Positions 7,000 through 15,239 of a stretch of DNA of 64,000 bases are shown one piece after another. Position 1 is the stretch's first letter. Every line of letters begins with the position of its first letter. The DNA is from SIG701 sp045544955 (GTDB taxonomy: Bacteria > Bacillota > Clostridia > Oscillospirales > CAG-272): positions 1 through 64,000 of the forward strand of contig JAZPZY010000065.1 in the NCBI GenBank assembly GCA_045544955.1. Direction: 5' to 3'. The notes beneath the pieces are model-generated. The model did no database searches and was not told the DNA's origin. It saw only the letters and a program-made list of their open reading frames with translations. The position numbers and the translations under genes were made by a program.

Positions 7000-8355
7000 A
7001 TGAAAATCAAAAACGCATATCTTGCAGATCTCTATGAGAGAACCGCTGCACACAACCCGGGCGAACCCGAATTTCTTCAGACTGTAGCCGAGGTGCTGGA
7101 ATCCCTCTCTCCCGTAGCCGATCAGCGTCCTGACCTTATCGAGGCCGGCGTGTTCGAGCGTATGGTAGAGCCGGAGCGTGTGATCATGTTCCGTGTAAGC
7201 TGGGTGGACGACAACGGCAAGGTACAGGTAAACCGCGGTTACCGTGTACAGTTCAACTCCGCTATCGGCCCGTACAAGGGAGGCATCCGCTTCGCACCCA
7301 ACGTAAACCTGTCCATCATGAAATTTTTGGGCTTTGAGCAGACCTTCAAAAACTCTCTCACTTCCCTGCCCATGGGCGGCGCCAAGGGCGGCTCCGACTT
7401 TGATCCCAACGGCAAGAGCGATGCAGAGGTTATGCGTTTCTGCCAGAGCTTCATGACCGAGCTGCAGAAGCACATCGGTCCCGACACGGATGTTCCCGCC
7501 GGTGACCTTGGCGTAGGTGCCCGTGAGATCGGTTATATGTACGGCCAGTACAAGAGACTCCGCAATGAGTGCTCCGGCGGCGTGCTCACCGGTAAGGATC
7601 GCTCCAGCGGCGGCTCCCTCATCCGTCCCGAGGCTACCGGATACGGTGCCGTTTACTACACCGTTGAAATGCTCAAGACGCTGGGCGAGAGCATCGAGGG
7701 CAAGACCTTCGTTGTATCCGGCTTCGGCAACGTAGCATGGGGTACCGTTAAGAAGGTAACCGAGCTTGGCGGTAAGGTTGTGGTTATCTCCGGTCCCGAC
7801 GGCTACATCTACGACGAGAACGGCGTAAACACCGAAGAAAAGATCAACTTCATGCTGGAAATGCGTGCATCCGGCCGCAACAAGGTGCAGGATTACGCCG
7901 ACAAGTTCGGTGTTCCCTTCTTCGCAGGTCAGAAGCCCTGGGGCGTTAAGGCGGATATCCTCATGCCCTGTGCTACGCAGAATGAGGTTCAGCTGGAAGA
8001 CGCTAAGAAGATCGTTGCAAACGGCGTGAAGTACTACGTTGAGGTTTCCAACATGCCCACCACCAACGAGGCTGTGGCTTACCTGAAGGAGAACGGCGTA
8101 GTCATCGCTCCCTCCAAGGCAGTAAACGCCGGCGGCGTTTCCGTTTCCGGTCTGGAGATGTCCCAGAACTCCATGCGTTACAGCTGGACTGCGGAAGAAG
8201 TGGACGAGAAGCTCCGCATGATCATGAAGAACATCTACAAGGCATCCTGGGATGCCGCCAAGGAATACGGCATGGAAGGCGACCTGGTTGCAGGTGCCAA
8301 CATCGCCGGCTTCCTCAAGGTTGCCACCGCTATGAAGTGGCAGGGTGTGGTCTGA
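7000..8355 (+). CDS. gdhA: NADP-type glutamate dehydrogenase
   Basis: 451 residues, the size of the hexameric small-subunit glutamate dehydrogenases. It interconverts 2-oxoglutarate plus ammonia and glutamate. The substrate-binding lysine region PMGGAKGGSDFDPNG, the PAGDLGVGAREIGYMYGQYK segment and the Rossmann motif VSGFGNVAWG are all intact. Residues KYYVEVSNMPTT and the C-terminal helix are also typical. AAAAGGAG lies eight bases before the ATG. Codon use is strongly biased towards a few C/G-ending codons, suggesting high expression, in keeping with a strong extended -10 promoter and a dedicated terminator. Confidence 0.97.
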   Translation: MKIKNAYLADLYERTAAHNPGEPEFLQTVAEVLESLSPVADQRPDLIEAGVFERMVEPERVIMFRVSWVDDNGKVQVNRGYRVQFNSAIGPYKGGIRFAPNVNLSIMKFLGFEQTFKNSLTSLPMGGAKGGSDFDPNGKSDAEVMRFCQSFMTELQKHIGPDTDVPAGDLGVGAREIGYMYGQYKRLRNECSGGVLTGKDRSSGGSLIRPEATGYGAVYYTVEMLKTLGESIEGKTFVVSGFGNVAWGTVKKVTELGGKVVVISGPDGYIYDENGVNTEEKINFMLEMRASGRNKVQDYADKFGVPFFAGQKPWGVKADILMPCATQNEVQLEDAKKIVANGVKYYVEVSNMPTTNEAVAYLKENGVVIAPSKAVNAGGVSVSGLEMSQNSMRYSWTAEEVDEKLRMIMKNIYKASWDAAKEYGMEGDLVAGANIAGFLKVATAMKWQGVV

Positions 8356-8370
8356 TAGAATACATAAAAT

Positions 8371-8405
8371 GGGGGAGCCTCTTTTGGGAGAGGCTCCCCC
8401 GTCCT
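8371..8405 (+). terminator. gdhA terminator
   Basis: An 11-bp stem (GGGGGAGCCTC / GAGGCTCCCCC) with an 8-base loop, then a T-rich tract, 16 bases after the gdhA stop. Confidence 0.85.
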
Positions 8406-8436
8406 TTTCCGTAACACGCTATATACCAAAACACAC

Positions 8437-8479
8437 AAAGTGCAGTGAAACTCACACCAAACGGTTTCACTGCACTTTT
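8437..8479. terminator. Second hairpin terminator, gdhA / ABC exporter gap
   Basis: A perfect 15-bp stem AAAGTGCAGTGAAAC / GTTTCACTGCACTTT with a 12-base loop. T tracts occur on both outer sides, so it could stop transcription from either direction between the convergent gdhA and ABC operons. Confidence 0.65.
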
Positions 8480-8513
8480 GTCTTTTCCTGTTATAAAAGT
8501 TTTTGGGAAGGGT

Positions 8514-8547
8514 GCGGGGAACCATTTTTTCAAAAAGGGTTCCCCGC
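8514..8547. other. Third hairpin in the convergent gap
   Basis: A 10-bp stem GCGGGGAACC / GGTTCCCCGC with a loop rich in A and T, just past the stop of the ABC exporter gene. No clear T run follows on the minus strand, so a terminator role for the ABC operon is only likely. Confidence 0.5.
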
Positions 8548-8561
8548 ATATCTTTTCACGT

Positions 8562-10382
8562 TCACCCCTCAAACTGGGCGTGGAACAGCGAATGATAGAA
8601 TCCCCGCATCTCCATCAGCTCGTCGTGGCTGCCGGCTTCGATCACTTCCCCGTCCTTCAGAACGAGGATCGTATCCGCCCCGCGGACTGTGGACAGCCGG
8701 TGTGCGATGACGAAGCTGGTACGTCCCTCCATCAGGGACAGCATGGCTTTCTGAATCCGCACCTCCGTGCGGGAGTCCACGTTGGAGGTGGCCTCGTCCA
8801 GAATCAGCATGGGTGCGTCGGACATCATGGCACGGGCGATGGTAAGCAGCTGACGCTGGCCTTTGGATATGTTCACGCCGTCGTCGGTGATGACCGTATC
8901 GTATCCGTCGGGAAGCCCCCTTATGAAGGAATCGATGCCGGCCGCCCGGGCGGCCTTTTGGATACGCTCTTCCGTTACCTCACCCGAGGCACCGTAGGCA
9001 ATATTATCCCGGATGGTGCCGCTGAACAGCCAGGTATCCTGGAGCACCATGGTATAGGCACGCCGCAAATCCGCCCGTTTCGCCTGGCGGACGGGCGTAC
9101 CGTCCAGCCGGATCTCACCGGAATCCACGTCGTAGAAACGCATCAGCAGATTGATGATGGTGGTCTTACCCGCACCGGTGGGGCCCACGATGGCGATCAC
9201 CTGGCCCGGCTTCGTTTTTACGTTGAGATTTTTGATGATCGGGCGATCCGGCTCGTAGCCAAAACGCACGTTCTCCGCCTCGATCTCGCCCTTCACGTCC
9301 GTGAATCCACAGGCATCTGCCGCATCCGCCAGTTCCTCCTCTTCATCAAGGAGGCGGAACACACGCTCCGCCGCACTGGCGGCTGACTGCAGCTCGCTTA
9401 CGATATTGGCGATCTCGTTGATCGGCGCGGAGAACCTGCGCGAATACAGAACAAACGAGGACATGTTACCGAGAGAAATCGCACTGCCCAGGTATAAAAG
9501 CGCGCCGAACACGCTGACCATCGTAAGAGAAAGATTATTGATAAAATTAACCGTCGGCCCGACGAGCGTGCCGTAATAATCGGCCTTGTAATAGGCGTCC
9601 ACTGCTTCCGTATTCCGTCTGTCAAACCGTGCGATCATCTCTTTTTCTCTGCCGTACGCACGGATCGTCCGCTGACCGGAAAGCATCTCCTCCGCGTATC
9701 CGTTCAACTCACCAAGTTTCGCAGAACGTGCGCGGAACAAGGGCCGCACGTGCTTCGTATTGTATATCGTGAATAAAATCGAAGCCGGCACGGTAATCGC
9801 AAAAACGAGACACAGTTTCGGAGAAATGGAAAGCATCATACCAAGCGCGCCGAACACCGTAATCACCGTCGTACAAATTTGCACGAAATCTGTGGAGAGC
9901 GTTGCGTTGATCGTATCAATATCGTAAGAGATGCGGCTGATAATATCGCCCACCTGGGTTTTATCGAAATAGCCTACCTTCATCCGCATCAGCTTTGCGA
10001 AGATGTCCTCGCGCATCTGCCGCACGATGGAACGGGACAGATTGATCATGATCACCTGGAGCAGATAGCCGAGCAGCGAAGAAAGGACGTAAAAGACCGC
10101 CATCAGCCCCGCATAGTAGAACACCGTTTCAAAATCCACGTATCCTTTACCAAGCTCAATCGCATCAATGGCAAGACCTGACAGTTTCGGGCCGCTCAAT
10201 GCAAACAGATTCGACGCGGCCGCAATAAGCAAGGCGAGAAAGAAAAGCCATTTGTATTTGAAAATATATACGCCGAGACGAAGGAGGACCTTCAGTTTTT
10301 TAGCACCGCCCGTGGGGACATTTCTCGGATCGGTGGCAACGGGTCCCTTTGGCATACCAAAGCCTTTATTCAAGAACGGCAC
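8562..10382 (-). CDS. ABC exporter half-transporter, catalytic-site subunit
   Basis: 606 residues: six membrane helices (about 40-330), then an ATPase domain. Walker A is GPTGAGKTT, Walker B LILDEATSNVD with the catalytic Glu, and the switch is IAHRLST with His. The signature reads ISKGQRQ instead of LSGGQ. This pairs with the neighbour, whose Walker B and switch residues are altered, the usual division in heterodimeric exporters (TM287/288, BmrCD type). The drug or lipid cargo is unknown. It overlaps the upstream partner gene by 17 bases. The longest start is GTG at 10382. An ATG at 10355 with AAAGG upstream is an alternative. Confidence 0.9.
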   Translation of the reverse strand: MPFLNKGFGMPKGPVATDPRNVPTGGAKKLKVLLRLGVYIFKYKWLFFLALLIAAASNLFALSGPKLSGLAIDAIELGKGYVDFETVFYYAGLMAVFYVLSSLLGYLLQVIMINLSRSIVRQMREDIFAKLMRMKVGYFDKTQVGDIISRISYDIDTINATLSTDFVQICTTVITVFGALGMMLSISPKLCLVFAITVPASILFTIYNTKHVRPLFRARSAKLGELNGYAEEMLSGQRTIRAYGREKEMIARFDRRNTEAVDAYYKADYYGTLVGPTVNFINNLSLTMVSVFGALLYLGSAISLGNMSSFVLYSRRFSAPINEIANIVSELQSAASAAERVFRLLDEEEELADAADACGFTDVKGEIEAENVRFGYEPDRPIIKNLNVKTKPGQVIAIVGPTGAGKTTIINLLMRFYDVDSGEIRLDGTPVRQAKRADLRRAYTMVLQDTWLFSGTIRDNIAYGASGEVTEERIQKAARAAGIDSFIRGLPDGYDTVITDDGVNISKGQRQLLTIARAMMSDAPMLILDEATSNVDSRTEVRIQKAMLSLMEGRTSFVIAHRLSTVRGADTILVLKDGEVIEAGSHDELMEMRGFYHSLFHAQFEG

Positions 10383-12114
10383 CTCCCATCTGCGACTCGG
10401 AAATCTCGCGGTAAAGTTCGCACGAATTGAGCAGTTCTTCGTGCGTGCCCATACCGGTAATGACGCCCTCTTCGAGAACGAGTATCAGATCCGCATGCTT
10501 TACGGAGCTTACGCGCTGCGCGACGATCACGCTCGTCGTCTTGCCCGCGTAATTCTCACGGATCGCACGACGGAGAGCGGCGTCCGTTGCGTAGTCAAGC
10601 GCACTTGAGCTGTCGTCGAGCACCAGAATCTCGGGATTGCCCGCCAGCGCACGGGTGATAAGAAGACGCTGTTTCTGCCCGCCCGAAAGGTTTGCACCTT
10701 TGATCGTGAGGGGATGCTCCATACCGCCTTCCTTCTCCCCGATAAAGGGAGCCGCCTGTGCCTGTTCGGCGGCACGGGAGATGGCGTCCTCCGGGAGTCC
10801 CCGTCCGAAATCGATATTCTCCCGGATCGTATCTGCAAAGAGAAAATCGCTTTGGAACGCTGCGCCAAACTTCCCGGCGAGTTGTTCGTGCGGGATCGTG
10901 CGCACGTCCCGTCCGTCGATGCGAACGGTGCCGGAATCGGGATCGTAGAAGCGCATGAGCAGTTGAATGAGCGTACTTTTGCCGGCACCCGTCGGGCCGA
11001 TAATACCAAGCGTTTCCCCTTTTCCGAGGCGGAAGGATACGTGGCTTACATCTTCCTTCTTACCGTTGTAGGAGAAGGTTACGTCGTCAAATTCGATCGC
11101 AGGTACATCTTTTGCCCGATGGTGGTCCGTCTCGTCCACGGGCACGACCTCCATATCGACGGGAGCCGCAAGTACCTCGGCAATGCGTGCCGCCGACGCC
11201 GCGGCACGGGAAACCATGATTACCATACGCGTTATCATCATCATCGCCATAGTAATCATCGTAAAATAATTCATAAACGCCAAAACCACGCCGGGCTGCG
11301 TCGCACCGCTGTTGACGCGGTACGCACCTACGATAACGACCGCCACAAGCCCAAAATTCACAAACACGTTCACGACGGGATTGATCGACGCCATCGTAAG
11401 GGATGCCGTTTTCTCCCGCTTCGTAAGATTGTCATTGGCTTGCTCGTATCTTGCCTTTTCGTATTCTTCCTTGGTCAAGGCCTTGATGACACGGATCCCC
11501 TGGGCATTCTCGCGCACGACGCGGGTCATCCGATCGATCGCCTCCTGCACAAAGCGGTACATGGGAATGCCCTTTCGGGAAACGAAACATACCACGACAC
11601 TGATAAATGGCAAGGTAGAAAGAAGTACGAGCGTAAGCACCGGCTCCAGCGTAACCGTAACAAAAATGCCGCCGATAAGCAGGATCGGCGCACGGACACC
11701 CATACGCTGCATCATACCGATCGTCTGATGAAGATTGTACGTATCCGAGGTAAGTCGGGATTCGAGCGACGGAACCGTAAACGAATCGACCTGCCGGCTT
11801 GAGAGATACGAAATACGCGTAAACAAAGCGGAACGGAGTGATTCCATCGTATCGCGGGCGACTCTCGCTGCTACGCGGTTGGCAAGAATATTCCCGACCA
11901 GTGCAGTCAAGGCACAAAGGAACATAACGCCGCCGTACTTATAAATCATCCCTCGATCCCCCATAGGAACGACATCGTCGATCATAAAGGAAAGGATCAT
12001 CGGAAGAGCCAATTCCACGATCGTACCAAGGAATTTAATCGTAAGCCCTAATGCCATTCTCGGTGCATTCGGACGGAGAAAGTTCAAAACGTATCGAATG
12101 GGAATCACCGCCAA
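10366..12114 (-). CDS. ABC exporter half-transporter, degenerate-site subunit
   Basis: 582 residues: a six-helix membrane domain (about 15-310) and an ATPase domain with Walker A GPTGAGKST, Q loop AAFQSDFLF, canonical signature LSGGQKQ, but Walker B LVLDDSSSALD (Asp replaces the catalytic Glu) and IVAQRVSS (Gln replaces the switch His). It therefore provides the non-hydrolysing site while its intact signature completes the active site of the partner. First gene of the pair. The start is TTG at 12114 (or GTG at 12108) with only a weak ribosome site. A TTGACT/TATAAT promoter lies directly upstream. Third-position base use looks different from flanking genes. Confidence 0.9.
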   Translation of the reverse strand: MAVIPIRYVLNFLRPNAPRMALGLTIKFLGTIVELALPMILSFMIDDVVPMGDRGMIYKYGGVMFLCALTALVGNILANRVAARVARDTMESLRSALFTRISYLSSRQVDSFTVPSLESRLTSDTYNLHQTIGMMQRMGVRAPILLIGGIFVTVTLEPVLTLVLLSTLPFISVVVCFVSRKGIPMYRFVQEAIDRMTRVVRENAQGIRVIKALTKEEYEKARYEQANDNLTKREKTASLTMASINPVVNVFVNFGLVAVVIVGAYRVNSGATQPGVVLAFMNYFTMITMAMMMITRMVIMVSRAAASAARIAEVLAAPVDMEVVPVDETDHHRAKDVPAIEFDDVTFSYNGKKEDVSHVSFRLGKGETLGIIGPTGAGKSTLIQLLMRFYDPDSGTVRIDGRDVRTIPHEQLAGKFGAAFQSDFLFADTIRENIDFGRGLPEDAISRAAEQAQAAPFIGEKEGGMEHPLTIKGANLSGGQKQRLLITRALAGNPEILVLDDSSSALDYATDAALRRAIRENYAGKTTSVIVAQRVSSVKHADLILVLEEGVITGMGTHEELLNSCELYREISESQMGGAVLE

Positions 12115-12139
12115 TTCATAAAATATTTTCCGTAAATTT

Positions 12140-12168
12140 ATTATATATCATTTTCCCCTATAAGTCAA
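12140..12168 (-). promoter_or_regulatory. Promoter of the ABC exporter operon
   Basis: TTGACT (12163-12168), 17 bases and TATAAT (12140-12145) on the minus strand. The predicted leader is only about 20 bases long. Confidence 0.75.
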
Positions 12169-12188
12169 TACAAAACCTATAGGTCTGC

Positions 12189-12216
12189 AAAAAGGAGATA
12201 CCATGCGGTATCTCCC
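12189..12216 (-). terminator. Terminator of the AraC-family gene
   Basis: A GGAGATACC / GGTATCTCC stem with a 4-base centre, followed by TTTTT on the minus strand, ten bases after the stop. Confidence 0.75.
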
Positions 12217-12225
12217 TTGTTTTTC

Positions 12226-13143
12226 TTACAGTTTTTCCGGTTTCTGCGACTCCACCGACACACGCCGTTTGGATACGTATTTGCTGTATGCGGTAGGCGT
12301 CATACCGGTCTGCTGCTTGAACACCTTCGTAAAATAGTTGAGCGACGAAAAGCCCAGCGATTCGGAGATCTCCGTAAACCGGCGGGAGGACATGGAAATT
12401 GCCCGTTTTGCCTCCGTGATCTTCAAATCCAGAAAATACGCTGCAATGCTCTTCCCCGTTTCTGCCCGGAATTTCCTCGTTACCGCCGACGGACTGAGCC
12501 AGAAATGCCGGCACACGTCCTCCACAGTCAGCTTATCCCTGAGATGCTCGTTCAGATACCGTTTGATCTCGGCCACCAGCTTGGAATCCAGCATAAACTG
12601 ATTCAGCTTCTGGGATTCGTCCAGCAACCAGTCAATGCCCGTAAGGCGGCAGTAAAGCATGGTAAGAAACCGCTCCGTGGAAGCGTAAATGAAACTGAGC
12701 ACCACATCCGGCACGTCGGCCTTTACCCGCATACCCTGCAGCGGTGCACCGCCCTCGATCGGCTCGCATATCCGTGCTCCCGTTTTCATCACGTCCAGAA
12801 GTGCGGCACTTTCTTCCTCATACAGGGTAATGGGTGCCCCCTCAAAGACCTTCATAGCCTCCGAATCGCAGATGAAACTGATCAAAGCAAAGGAAACGGA
12901 CTCCGACGACCACTCGTAAATGGATCTCTTACCGGCAGGACGGTAGATCATCATGCCAGGACGGATCGGGTAGGTAGCCTCCTCCGTCGTGATGACGCCG
13001 GAACCGGAAAGAATGAAAAAAAACTGAGAAAAATCATACTGCTCCCACTGGGGCATGAAATCCGGCTTGGTGGAAAAATAATACGCCGACACAAAGGCCG
13101 ATACGTCAAACACCTTGCGATTTTTGATTCGGTTGAATTCCAT
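12226..13143 (-). CDS. AraC-family transcriptional regulator
   Basis: 305 residues. The N-terminal half is a cupin-like sensor (GMMIYRPAGKRSIYEWSS about 60-80). The C-terminal 100 residues form the double helix-turn-helix of AraC proteins: LTVEDVCRHFWLSPSAVTRKF, then a second unit ending FTEISESLGFSSLNYFTKVFKQQTGMTPTAYSKY. The ATG at 13143 has AAAGGAG eight bases upstream and is preferred over one eight codons earlier. It is divergent from the Gfo/Idh/MocA dehydrogenase gene, which suggests control of sugar or polyol use. The ligand is unknown. Confidence 0.9.
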   Translation of the reverse strand: MEFNRIKNRKVFDVSAFVSAYYFSTKPDFMPQWEQYDFSQFFFILSGSGVITTEEATYPIRPGMMIYRPAGKRSIYEWSSESVSFALISFICDSEAMKVFEGAPITLYEEESAALLDVMKTGARICEPIEGGAPLQGMRVKADVPDVVLSFIYASTERFLTMLYCRLTGIDWLLDESQKLNQFMLDSKLVAEIKRYLNEHLRDKLTVEDVCRHFWLSPSAVTRKFRAETGKSIAAYFLDLKITEAKRAISMSSRRFTEISESLGFSSLNYFTKVFKQQTGMTPTAYSKYVSKRRVSVESQKPEKL

Positions 13144-13341
13144 TTTTCCACTCCTTTCTCCGCACATCCGTAAACTAATTATACCCGTTTCTCAAAATGC
13201 CGTCAACAGACTTTTTGCGATATGTACCGGATTTTACTAAAAAAGTGTGGATTTTATGTAGCAGGCGGCGTTTTTCTGCGGTATGATAGTAACAACAGAA
13301 CCCCCTGCACACCCATTTTACATACAAAAGGAGATACACAT

Positions 13342-14358
13342 ATGGAAAAGAAACTTACTGTCGGCATCGTTGGTCTCAGCTTCGGCAGCTACCACCTGGA
13401 AGGCATTCTGAATGGCGGCATTGCGGAGATCGGTGCGGTCTGCGATAAGAATCCCGAAACGCTGAAGGCACAGGGCGACCGCTTCGGTATCCCGGAAGAA
13501 AAGCGCTTCACGGATTACCGCGCCATTCTCAACAACCCGGAGATCAATGTGGTGGTCATCGCTCTGCCTGACCAGCTGCACCGCTCCATGTCGGAAGAAT
13601 TTCTCGCCGCCGGCAAGCACGTGCTGTGCGAGAAGCCCCTGGCCATCCTCCGGGAGGATCTGTCCGCCATCGTTGCCGCCCAGCGGAAAGCGAATACGAA
13701 ATTCATGGTAGGTCAGATCTGCCATTTCACCGAATCCTTCATTAAGGCAAAGGAAATCGTGGATGCAGGCACCATTGGTGAGCTCTACTACGTAGAATCC
13801 GAGTACGCCCACGACTACGCCAAGATTCTGAACGGCTGGCGGGACGATCCCAACCGCCACGGTCTCATCGGCGGCGGATGCCACGCGGTAGATCTGCTTC
13901 GCTGGCTGGCCGGTGATCCGGAAGAGGTATTCGCCTACGGTTCCCATAAGCTGTTGCCCCAGGTTACTTACGACGACGCCACTATCGCCGTTCTGAAATT
14001 CCCGAACGGTGTCATCGGCAAGGTATTCGTTTCCACGGGATGCAAGCGTCCCTACACCATGCGAACGGTGATCTACGGAACGAAAGGCACCATCATCTGC
14101 GACAACACCTCGCCGCAGTTTGAACTGTATACTCTGTACGAAAACGACATTTCCGTAAATCCCACGCCCACCCTGATCCCGGTAGGCGGCTCCAACCACA
14201 ACACCGAGGGCGAATTTGCTCTGTTTGCCGACTGCATCCTGAACGACAAGCCGGTGGAAATGGACGCTTTGTACGGTGCCCAGTCCATCGAGATCTGCAT
14301 GGCCATCGTGGAATCCGCCAAGACCGGAAAGCCCGTCAAGCCCAACTACGAATTCTGA
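13342..14358 (+). CDS. Gfo/Idh/MocA-family oxidoreductase
   Basis: 338 residues. An N-terminal Rossmann domain begins with VGIVGLSFGSYHLEGI. The family signature EKPLA follows at about residue 98, and the catalytic-region motif GGCHAVDLLRWLAGDPEEV lies at about 180. Members oxidise or rearrange sugars, inositols or sugar derivatives with NAD(P). No closer substrate can be read. The ATG has AAAAGGAG eight bases upstream. Transcribed away from an AraC regulator, probably its target, and closed by a terminator at 14375-14407. Confidence 0.9.
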   Translation: MEKKLTVGIVGLSFGSYHLEGILNGGIAEIGAVCDKNPETLKAQGDRFGIPEEKRFTDYRAILNNPEINVVVIALPDQLHRSMSEEFLAAGKHVLCEKPLAILREDLSAIVAAQRKANTKFMVGQICHFTESFIKAKEIVDAGTIGELYYVESEYAHDYAKILNGWRDDPNRHGLIGGGCHAVDLLRWLAGDPEEVFAYGSHKLLPQVTYDDATIAVLKFPNGVIGKVFVSTGCKRPYTMRTVIYGTKGTIICDNTSPQFELYTLYENDISVNPTPTLIPVGGSNHNTEGEFALFADCILNDKPVEMDALYGAQSIEICMAIVESAKTGKPVKPNYEF

Positions 14359-14374
14359 TAAAGATATACGCACG

Positions 14375-14407
14375 AAAAAGGCTTCTGCAAAAGCAGAAGC
14401 CTTTTTT
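14375..14407. terminator. Bidirectional terminator
   Basis: AAAAAGGCTTCTGC-AAAA-GCAGAAGCCTTTTTT with A and T tracts on both sides. It separates the convergent dehydrogenase and GDPD genes and can serve both strands. Confidence 0.9.
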
Positions 14408-14409
14408 GC

Positions 14410-15237
14410 TTATTTTTTCAAAAGGTCCGCCACGTTCTCGCAGATGAATGCGTCAAAATACCGTTTGCAGGCGGCGTATTCTTCCTTCGTCCGCACCGTC
14501 CAGGCAAAGGAGGCCGCACCGAAAAGACGGCACACGCGGACGGGCAGATACCCGCCGTACACGTGGCGGACAGCCACGAAATCCGGCCGGCACAGGAAAT
14601 TCAGAAACATCCGCTGCAGCAGAAAGCCGGTAATCCCTCGCTTCTCCCCATCCTTTTTATATTTGGTGGTGAGGATTCCCCGCATAACGTGAGGGGCCAG
14701 TTTCCGATACCGTGCCACGAGAAACGGATTGAAGGACTCCACGCAGTACGGGCCGCCGTAATTCTCCAGAATGGGCATGGCGGCATCCGAAAGGGACGTA
14801 TCCGTGCTCTCGCCCTTCAGCTCCACGATCAGCGGCACTTTGGCGTCCACGGCGGCAAGCACTTCCTTCAAGGTGGGGATCTTCTCCTCCGTGTCAAGTA
14901 GCCGCATTCCGGCGATTTCGGCAGCGGTCATTTCCTCCGGTCTCCGGGGATCGCCGCACATACGGGTAAGCGTGTTATCGTGAAACACGATCACTTCCCC
15001 GTCCTTCGTGAGATGCAGATCCAGTTCGATTCCCACGCCTCGTTTCACGGCGGAACGGAAAGCGGCAAGGGAGTTTTCCGGCACACGGTAGTTATCAAAA
15101 TCGCCCCGGTGTGCGTAGATCTGCCCAAGAAAGGCGGAAAACCGTTTTTTTGCCCCGCCCCGGGGAGCGATCAGAAACAGCCAAAGCACAATCAGTACGG
15201 CGAGGACACTCACCGAAATTATGATATACTTCATCAT
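14410..15237 (-). CDS. Glycerophosphodiester phosphodiesterase, membrane-anchored
   Basis: 275 residues. One N-terminal membrane helix is followed by a GDPD TIM barrel with AHRGDFDNYRVPENSLAAF (catalytic His-Arg and the Glu-Asn pair), GIELDLHLTKDGE (metal ligands) and VIVFHD (second catalytic His). It cleaves glycerophosphodiesters to glycerol-3-phosphate and an alcohol, probably outside the membrane given the anchor. The ATG at 15237 overlaps or abuts the stop of the MFS gene, which points to translational coupling. A TTG two codons earlier is possible. Last gene of the minus-strand string from proB. Confidence 0.9.
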   Translation of the reverse strand: MMKYIIISVSVLAVLIVLWLFLIAPRGGAKKRFSAFLGQIYAHRGDFDNYRVPENSLAAFRSAVKRGVGIELDLHLTKDGEVIVFHDNTLTRMCGDPRRPEEMTAAEIAGMRLLDTEEKIPTLKEVLAAVDAKVPLIVELKGESTDTSLSDAAMPILENYGGPYCVESFNPFLVARYRKLAPHVMRGILTTKYKKDGEKRGITGFLLQRMFLNFLCRPDFVAVRHVYGGYLPVRVCRLFGAASFAWTVRTKEEYAACKRYFDAFICENVADLLKK

Positions 15238-15239
15238 AT

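Noticed and set aside
8406..8561. Small RNA gene in the gdhA/ABC gap
   Set aside because: The two strong hairpins are better explained as terminators between convergent genes. I see no promoter for a separate transcript.
12226..14358. Complete sugar-utilisation operon
   Set aside because: Only the AraC regulator and one dehydrogenase are present. No transporter or glycosidase is linked, so I did not assign a substrate.
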